Below, one piece after another: positions 42,285 to 42,630 of a DNA stretch of 42,630 nucleotides. This stretch comes from JBBIRT01 sp037441725. Lineage in GTDB: Bacteria; Desulfobacterota; BSN033; UBA1163. The notes beneath the pieces are model-generated. The model saw nothing but the letters and a program-made list of their open reading frames with translations, was not told the DNA's origin and made no database searches. Both the position numbers and the translations under genes were made by a program. Numbering within the stretch: position 1 is the first letter of the stretch; each line of letters starts with the position of its first letter. The DNA is taken from positions 1 through 42,630 of the forward strand of contig JBBIRT010000008.1 of NCBI GenBank assembly GCA_037441725.1, read 5' to 3'.

Positions 42285-42630
42285 TTAATTTTGTTTGCTA
42301 TCCAGTAGAAGGGTGACAGGCCCATCATTGATAAGATGAACCTCCATTTTTGCCTGAAATTCTCCAGTCTGAACAGGTAGCCTCTGCTCCTTTAATAGGG
42401 AAATAAATCGTTCGTAGAGTTGTTTGGCCAGGATAGGGTCTTCAGCTTCGGTAAAGGAGGGTCTTCTCCCCTTTCGACAATCACCATAAAGAGTAAATTG
42501 AGAAACCACTAAAATCTCACCCTGAATCTCTCTTAAGGAAAGATTGAACTTCCCGGTGTCATCTTCAAAGATTCTAAGATCAGGAATTTTCAAAGCCAGA
42601 AAAGAGAGATCCTTTTCTCCATCTCCTTTT
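42285..42630 (-). CDS. dtd: D-aminoacyl-tRNA deacylase, N terminus outside window
   Basis: Hydrolyses D-amino acids mischarged on tRNA. About 114 residues of a ~150-residue protein are present. The frame is open to the window edge; a TTG at 42593 is internal, because residues before it (GDGEKDLSFLALKI) match the family. Motifs are LRIFEDDTGKFNLSL, the active-site SQFTLYGDCRKGRRPSF and, at the end, INDGPVTLLLDS with the Gly-cisPro-type NDGPVT motif. It lies 11 bases upstream of the MEMO1-AMMECR1 gene on the same strand. Confidence 0.96.
   Translation of the reverse strand, partial: KGDGEKDLSFLALKIPDLRIFEDDTGKFNLSLREIQGEILVVSQFTLYGDCRKGRRPSFTEAEDPILAKQLYERFISLLKEQRLPVQTGEFQAKMEVHLINDGPVTLLLDSKQN

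Noticed and set aside
1..42630. CRISPR arrays, tRNA or rRNA genes, integrases, insertion sequences with a transposase
   Set aside because: I found no regularly spaced repeats, no tRNA-like cloverleaf and no recombinase or transposase motifs while reading both strands; a tRNAscan or CRISPR finder run would confirm.

Overview
The window reads like a draft-genome contig from a Gram-negative anaerobe of the Deltaproteobacteria/Desulfobacterota type. The evidence is the gene order ileS-lspA-lgt-def-fmt-DUF116, lipoprotein-processing genes, a GroES/GroEL pair, strong GGAGG ribosome binding sites and moderately AT-rich sequence. Taxonomy is an inference; no rRNA or tRNA is visible. A run of ten Ns (41404-41413) and three broken reading frames (18390 gene, ileS, HD-GYP gene) show that the consensus may carry errors.

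Layout. 1-2120: proteostasis block (groES-groEL leftward; a coiled-coil protein and Hsp20 rightward, closed by a terminator). 2199-6823: MarC-like membrane protein, a NEW3-domain/ABC ATPase/ABC permease operon, a 52-residue zinc ribbon protein and a small SPW-type membrane protein. 6928-18292: a long rightward gene cluster with inositol-phosphate synthase, three paralogous GT-B glycosyltransferases, a fourth glycosyltransferase, a dual-specificity phosphatase, two tandem GH130 enzymes, a mannose-phosphate-isomerase-type cupin, a GH5-like hydrolase and a large protein of unknown function. 19197-25644: a leftward housekeeping operon (ileS, lspA, lgt, def, fmt, DUF116). 25744-29167: a mazG remnant, an HD-GYP protein with an internal stop codon and a HEAT-repeat protein. 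29393-29555: a small element with terminal inverted repeats. 29680-32263: rsmI and an APC permease. 32359-40633: an osmotic-stress island. 40708-42630: a MEMO1-AMMECR1 fusion and the 3' part of dtd.

Two regions stand out. The first is the osmotic island. A KimA-type potassium transporter is preceded, in order, by a promoter, a clear ydaO/yuaA-type c-di-AMP riboswitch, and an intrinsic terminator whose U-tract touches the start codon. Next to it lie a trehalose-6-phosphate synthase fused to a membrane-bound sensor/HAMP-like module, a MscS channel carrying two DUF5752-like repeats, a TreT trehalose synthase and trehalose-6-phosphate phosphatase. Potassium uptake, solute release and two trehalose routes are thus gathered in about 8 kb.

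The second is the inositol/mannose cluster. It has the parts to make and recycle an inositol- and mannose-containing glycan or solute: inositol phosphate supply, four transferases, a phosphatase, two enzymes of the beta-mannoside phosphorylase family and mannose-phosphate isomerisation. The product is not known from sequence. I regard this cluster as the best candidate for an undescribed pathway.
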